The notes under the pieces were generated by a model that was not told the origin of the DNA, made no database searches, and was given only the letters and a program-made list of their open reading frames with translations. A stretch of 8,736 nt of DNA from NCBI GenBank assembly GCA_021789095.1, contig JAJYJX010000106.1, forward strand, positions 1 to 8,736, in the 5' to 3' direction. This DNA comes from a bacterium. GTDB lineage: Bacteria > JAMCPX01. Each line of letters opens with the position of its first letter. Position 1 is the stretch's first letter. Positions 5,668 to 8,736 of this stretch are shown here, one piece after another. A program made the position numbers and the translations under genes.

Positions 5668-5849
5668 AAAGGGAAGAGTTCGATTCGATGTGAAGTCGCA
5701 CACCGTGAACTGCATGGTGGATCTTCGTGGCAGGCTGCGTGGACTACTTCGCTGACAGTGTCAAAAGAAAATGTTTGCATTTTTAAACGCTGTGTCCGTT
5801 TAGCAAAAACAGCCTTGTGCGGCGGACGGAGGAGAAAACTCTTCCCTTT
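5668..5849. repeat. 182-bp structured intergenic element closed by a 13-bp perfect inverted repeat
   Basis: The arms 5668-5680 (AAAGGGAAGAGTT) and 5837-5849 are exact reverse complements. Inside, further arms pair in nested order: 5695-5702 with 5816-5823 (8 pairs, one G-U), 5732-5737 with 5810-5815 (AGGCTG/CAGCCT), a hairpin 5703-5717, and a hairpin 5774-5807 with arms TTTGC+TAAACG and CGTTTA+GCAAA around a 7-base loop. A local hairpin 5828-5845 (GGAGGAG, AAAA loop, CTCTTCC) competes with the outer stem. The G-U pairs are possible only if the + strand is the RNA. A 77-codon minus-strand frame (5664-5897) overlaps it but looks non-coding. The element lies 33 bases after the GMC stop in a convergent gap and holds no transposase. 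It is either a dispersed non-autonomous repeat or an unrecognised structured RNA. The rest of the 294-bp gap shows nothing else convincing. Confidence 0.65.
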
Positions 5850-5928
5850 ATAATATATGATTGCTCCGTTGGCGGAATAGCCCGGATAAACAGGCAAACT
5901 CCCTTATCCTATCGGATTCATTTTTAAG

Positions 5929-7308
5929 TTAAGGGTCCGGTTTCTTGACCTTATACCTTTCCCACAATACAACTGTGCTTAACCATAGAAGCGGCGGTGC
6001 GAGCTGTGTCATTGTTCTGAGAATGGAATATCCCAGCTGCCACTGGATCGTATGGGGCGTTATAATATACACGGTGGAATAAATGAAAAACAGCAGGACA
6101 AAAGGCAGCCAGAGCGTACCGTACCTACTCCTTGTTGATTCATGGCTTAGCATAACGATCAATCCTATGAGTGCAATCAACCATAAAAAACCCGTGCCTT
6201 TTACCGGGGGAAAAGTGCCCGTAAAAAAGTGATAATAATGATCCAATATTACCGGCATCCTGTCTTTCATCAATGGTATCTGATGAAATACGTTTATAAA
6301 AAGATCAGACCTTATTCCATACATTAACTTTGTTATAAACCACGGGAGTCCGAGTATTGCCGAGGGTATGAAATAATACATCCATGCCTTCCTGGTTATG
6401 CCGGGCGTAAAAATCAAAAGAAAGGAAAACATAACAAAAAATGCAAAACCTTCATTCTTTGTATTTGCAAGGAAGCCTGTCAGCATACCAAGCATGAACG
6501 CCATTTTAAGCGAAGAGCGTGTAAGAAGTTTTATATATACAATAAGTATGCCGGTCAGATAGGCTGCAACGATGATATCCGTATCCCCGCCTACCGAGTT
6601 GGAAATAACAATAGGGTTAAACAATATGATAAGCAGGGAAAAGAGCGCGATGGAACGTGATGTTTTAAGCTTCAATGAACCGTAAAAGATGCCTGCGAGG
6701 GCCATGTAATAGCCTATAGAAACAAACTGGATTAACTGGTAATTGTCAGAGCCTATGAAGTGATAGCACCAGTATTCAAGCAAAGGCAGCAGTAAAGGGT
6801 AATCAAGATGGATATGACCGTATCTCGTAACATCAGTAAAAAAACCCATATTTATTTTGTTAGATATAAAAAGGGATTTGGCTGTAAACCCGTAGGTAAG
6901 CAGGCCGTCCCAGTTGGGTGCACCTGATATGCCTCCTGAAATCACACCGACGATTATAAAAAGGACAGGCAGGATTAACAGGTATTCATGATATTTTAAC
7001 GGTTTTGCCTCTGAGATAATTTCCCATAGGTGCATGCGCTTGCCGTGCGACCACAGGATAAAGGAGGGTATCCCTGATGCCAACAGGAAACCATACACAA
7101 ACCACGGACTGAACCTGCCCAGCATTACAGAGCTTATGCCCAGCAGTGCCCCGGTAATACCCGAGCCTATGATATAGCTGAAGCCTATAAATTCAGGCAA
7201 TGAAAATTCGTCGTACAATACCACGAACATTATAAATGCACCTGCAAGCCATGTAATAAGGATTGAGATGCATGTCAGGGACAGATTTAATAAGAGCTCA
7301 GTTGGCAT
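5929..7308 (-). CDS. GT-C fold glycosyltransferase-like polytopic membrane protein (PMT/ArnT-like)
   Basis: A 459-residue integral membrane protein with roughly eleven hydrophobic segments. The large extracytoplasmic loop after the fourth one carries NWDGLLTYGFTAKSL (132-146), where Asp134 occupies the place of the catalytic aspartate of PMT/ArnT-type GT-C enzymes. HLDYPLLLPLLEYW (167-180) and the GGDTDIIVAAYL (240-251) and KNEG (284-287) motifs follow in the usual family order. Such enzymes move a sugar from a polyprenyl-phosphate donor to a protein or glycolipid on the outer face of the inner membrane. Donor and acceptor are not evident. The start overlaps the upstream gene by 11 bases and is preceded only by a weak ribosome-site-like AGAGAG, so translational coupling is likely. 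It is the last gene of the minus-strand operon. No convincing terminator follows. Confidence 0.8.
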   Translation of the reverse strand: MPTELLLNLSLTCISILITWLAGAFIMFVVLYDEFSLPEFIGFSYIIGSGITGALLGISSVMLGRFSPWFVYGFLLASGIPSFILWSHGKRMHLWEIISEAKPLKYHEYLLILPVLFIIVGVISGGISGAPNWDGLLTYGFTAKSLFISNKINMGFFTDVTRYGHIHLDYPLLLPLLEYWCYHFIGSDNYQLIQFVSIGYYMALAGIFYGSLKLKTSRSIALFSLLIILFNPIVISNSVGGDTDIIVAAYLTGILIVYIKLLTRSSLKMAFMLGMLTGFLANTKNEGFAFFVMFSFLLIFTPGITRKAWMYYFIPSAILGLPWFITKLMYGIRSDLFINVFHQIPLMKDRMPVILDHYYHFFTGTFPPVKGTGFLWLIALIGLIVMLSHESTRSRYGTLWLPFVLLFFIYSTVYIITPHTIQWQLGYSILRTMTQLAPPLLWLSTVVLWERYKVKKPDP

Positions 7309-7840
7309 GCTCTCTGCCCTTTGTTTTTGTAATCGTAACCGTACCGTCCTCTGCAGTTATAAGGAATACGCAGGGATAGCTGCCGGTCGAACTCACGGGT
7401 TCTGCCTCAGGTGTTATTCTCCAGCTGAAAACAATGCGGTAGAGCTTGTTACCTTTGCTGAAGCCCCAGTCAACATGCCGTGGATAAAGGTTGTAATTGG
7501 TTCTGTAAAGAAGATACGCCCATTGACCAAGCAGGGTATTTTTGCCGCCCAATCCTTCTTTGACCAGTTTGTCGTACGGAAGCTCAACAAAACAGGCACC
7601 CTGTGTTTTTCGGAATTCATGTTCAAGCATATCATCGACTGTTTTTACGAGCAGGCCTTCCTGAAGCCATTGCCTCTGCCGGTAGGTTAGTTCTGCGAAT
7701 TTCAGAGATTGAAAGATCTCCTTTATGGGGTTTATTACATATATAAGCTCGGATACAAAAGCGGTAATGAACAAACCGACCAGTAAAACATGCATAACAA
7801 CCATTCCGTATTTATTATGAGTGGATGTCCTAGCGGGCAT
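7298..7840 (-). CDS. Small single-pass membrane protein between two GT-C genes, function unknown
   Basis: A 180-residue protein with one hydrophobic segment near the N-terminus (about 12-37) and a soluble remainder predicted outside. It has no signal-peptidase site I would trust, so it is probably anchored. The middle section contains a hydrophobic/aromatic 'WAYLLYRTNYNLYPRHVDWG' stretch (107-126). The 'YrxYPR' pattern is one I associate with soluble parts of membrane glycan-assembly proteins, but I cannot name a family. The start ATG is supported by AAGGA (complement of 7848-7852) seven bases upstream, and a later Met at residue 13 is an alternative. The gene overlaps both neighbours by 11 bases, which argues that the product works with the flanking glycosyltransferases, perhaps as an accessory or acceptor-recognition subunit. 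That role is inference. Confidence 0.8.
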   Translation of the reverse strand: MPARTSTHNKYGMVVMHVLLVGLFITAFVSELIYVINPIKEIFQSLKFAELTYRQRQWLQEGLLVKTVDDMLEHEFRKTQGACFVELPYDKLVKEGLGGKNTLLGQWAYLLYRTNYNLYPRHVDWGFSKGNKLYRIVFSWRITPEAEPVSSTGSYPCVFLITAEDGTVTITKTKGREHAN

Positions 7841-8736
7841 TTTGAAGTCCTTCTATGATCATCTTCAATGTTTTTACATCAGGCTGGTTCGGGTTGAGAC
7901 GATAAGACAGTTTAAAGTATTTTTTTGCCAATACAGGTTTATTATAAAACTTCAGGTAGATGGCGCCAAGTGCCCTGCAGGCTATATATTGTTCCGGTGC
8001 TTTTATCTCCGACATACGTTTAATCAACGGAAAAGCCTTTTCATAGTTCCCCTGCTTTAAATACTTACCACCCAGGTTCCAGAGAGCCGGAACAAGCGAG
8101 TTGTCATACTTAAGTGCGAGTTCATACGCCTGTTTAGCCAGTTCAGGTTGATCGTGTGCATCGTAATAAACACCGAGATTGTTTCTGGCAACGGCGCTTT
8201 GCGGCTGCAAGTCAGCGGTATAGCTCCACAACGAATAGCTGTTTTCCCAGCGCAGGGATTGCCTGTACGATAAAAAAGCAAGTAATAAAAAAACAGACGC
8301 GTAAACAAGTGCAGTTGTGCGTTTCGCGTTTACGTGATTGTAAAAATCAGCCATCCATGTGCCCGCTATAAGAAAGATGCCCAATGCAGCTTCATACATA
8401 TACCGGTCAGCCAGCTTGGTTGGTAAAGAGATGATGTTGCTGACAGGGATGAAATTTGCTGAAAACCATGCCAAGCCGAACAAAATCAAAAATTCCTTCT
8501 TTTTAAAAAGTTTTATAATCCATAGAAGCAAGGCAATGAAAAACACCAAAGATATAATGAATAATCCTGTATCGGGAAAAGAGGGGACTGCGTAAACAGG
8601 GGTAAGATTAAAAGGCAGTAAAAATTTTCTTATGTAAATAAATATCGCCTCGGGTATAAACAGTATAGTCCATAAGAAGCCTTTATTATCAACGAATGCA
8701 GTAGCACCTTTATGATAATACCACATTGTATAGGGC
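7830..8736 (-). CDS. TPR-containing GT-C membrane glycosyltransferase-like protein (TMTC/PMT type), C-terminal part
   Basis: The frame is open through the right edge; 301 residues are visible and the N-terminal GT-C core, with its catalytic acid, is outside the window. The visible part has three or four transmembrane segments and the cytosol/periplasm loop motif LPTKLADRYMY (about 104-114 of the visible part), which is characteristic of TMTC-like O-mannosyltransferase relatives. The RQSLRWENSYSLW segment then leads into about three TPR repeats (ARNNLGVYYDAHDQPELAKQA, then two more) running to the C-terminus. The TPR domain probably binds protein substrate or partner. Its stop overlaps the next start by 11 bases. 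Together with the two downstream genes it suggests protein or surface-glycan glycosylation. The sugar and target are unknown. Confidence 0.85.
   Translation of the reverse strand, partial: PYTMWYYHKGATAFVDNKGFLWTILFIPEAIFIYIRKFLLPFNLTPVYAVPSFPDTGLFIISLVFFIALLLWIIKLFKKKEFLILFGLAWFSANFIPVSNIISLPTKLADRYMYEAALGIFLIAGTWMADFYNHVNAKRTTALVYASVFLLLAFLSYRQSLRWENSYSLWSYTADLQPQSAVARNNLGVYYDAHDQPELAKQAYELALKYDNSLVPALWNLGGKYLKQGNYEKAFPLIKRMSEIKAPEQYIACRALGAIYLKFYNKPVLAKKYFKLSYRLNPNQPDVKTLKMIIEGLQNAR

Noticed and set aside
5671-5700. tRNA T-arm-like GAGTTCGATTC
   Set aside because: The flanking bases do not form the 5-bp T stem, and no acceptor, D or anticodon arm can be drawn around it.
5668-5849. Retron msr-msd RNA, suggested by terminal inverted repeats around nested hairpins
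   Set aside because: No reverse transcriptase gene is present on either side; the neighbours are complete unrelated genes.
5664-5897. 77-codon minus-strand open frame across the convergent gap
   Set aside because: It lies almost wholly on the inverted-repeat element, its composition (basic, scattered Cys/His, no fold pattern) looks non-coding, and no ribosome site precedes it.
5884-5925. Terminator hairpins in the convergent gap (GGATAA/TTATCC and ATCC-TATC-GGAT followed by TCATTTTT)
   Set aside because: Stems of four to six pairs with a long loop or poor T-run; they overlap each other and neither is convincing.

Overview
The window looks like chromosomal DNA from an anaerobic or facultatively anaerobic bacterium, plausibly a deltaproteobacterial (Desulfobacterota) or Nitrospirota-type lineage. 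This is inferred from the combination of an iron-sulfur APS reductase, several DsrE/TusA-type sulfur-relay proteins and a GMC oxidoreductase with a ferredoxin-like cysteine motif. No marker gene settles the taxonomy. No rRNA, tRNA, CRISPR array, transposase or phage gene is visible.

Region 1 (1-956, + strand) is the tail of a sulfur-handling operon. It holds the C-terminus of a ThiF/MoeB/HesA-type activating enzyme, then a DsrE/TusD-like protein with its expected cysteine and a DsrF/TusC-like protein without cysteine. Both junctions are 4-base ATGA stop/start overlaps. Region 2 (957-3592, + strand) starts with a promoter-like sequence and a 25-bp near-palindrome. It then carries cysH (assimilatory APS reductase, [4Fe-4S] type), a 103-bp spacer bounded by 15-bp perfect inverted repeats, dsrE2, tusA and a zinc-free medium-chain (quinone-oxidoreductase-like) dehydrogenase. 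Regions 1 and 2 together suggest sulfate assimilation coupled to protein-bound persulfide or thiocarboxylate trafficking.

Region 3 (3593-5634, + strand) has a new -10-like element and a large FAD-dependent GMC oxidoreductase carrying CxxCxxCxxxCP. Region 4 (5635-5928) is a convergent intergenic space. It contains a 182-bp block closed by a 13-bp perfect inverted repeat, with several nested stems and a competing hairpin. It is either a small repeat element or a structured RNA. Region 5 (5929-8736, - strand) is three genes overlapping by 11 bp each: the end of a TPR-containing GT-C (TMTC/PMT-like) membrane protein, a small one-pass membrane protein, and a second GT-C glycosyltransferase-like membrane protein. 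This looks like a surface-glycan or protein-glycosylation operon unrelated to the sulfur genes.

The least explained items are the two inverted-repeat-bounded intergenic elements (1800-1902 and 5668-5849). Neither resembles a family I can name, and both need a copy-number and covariation check.
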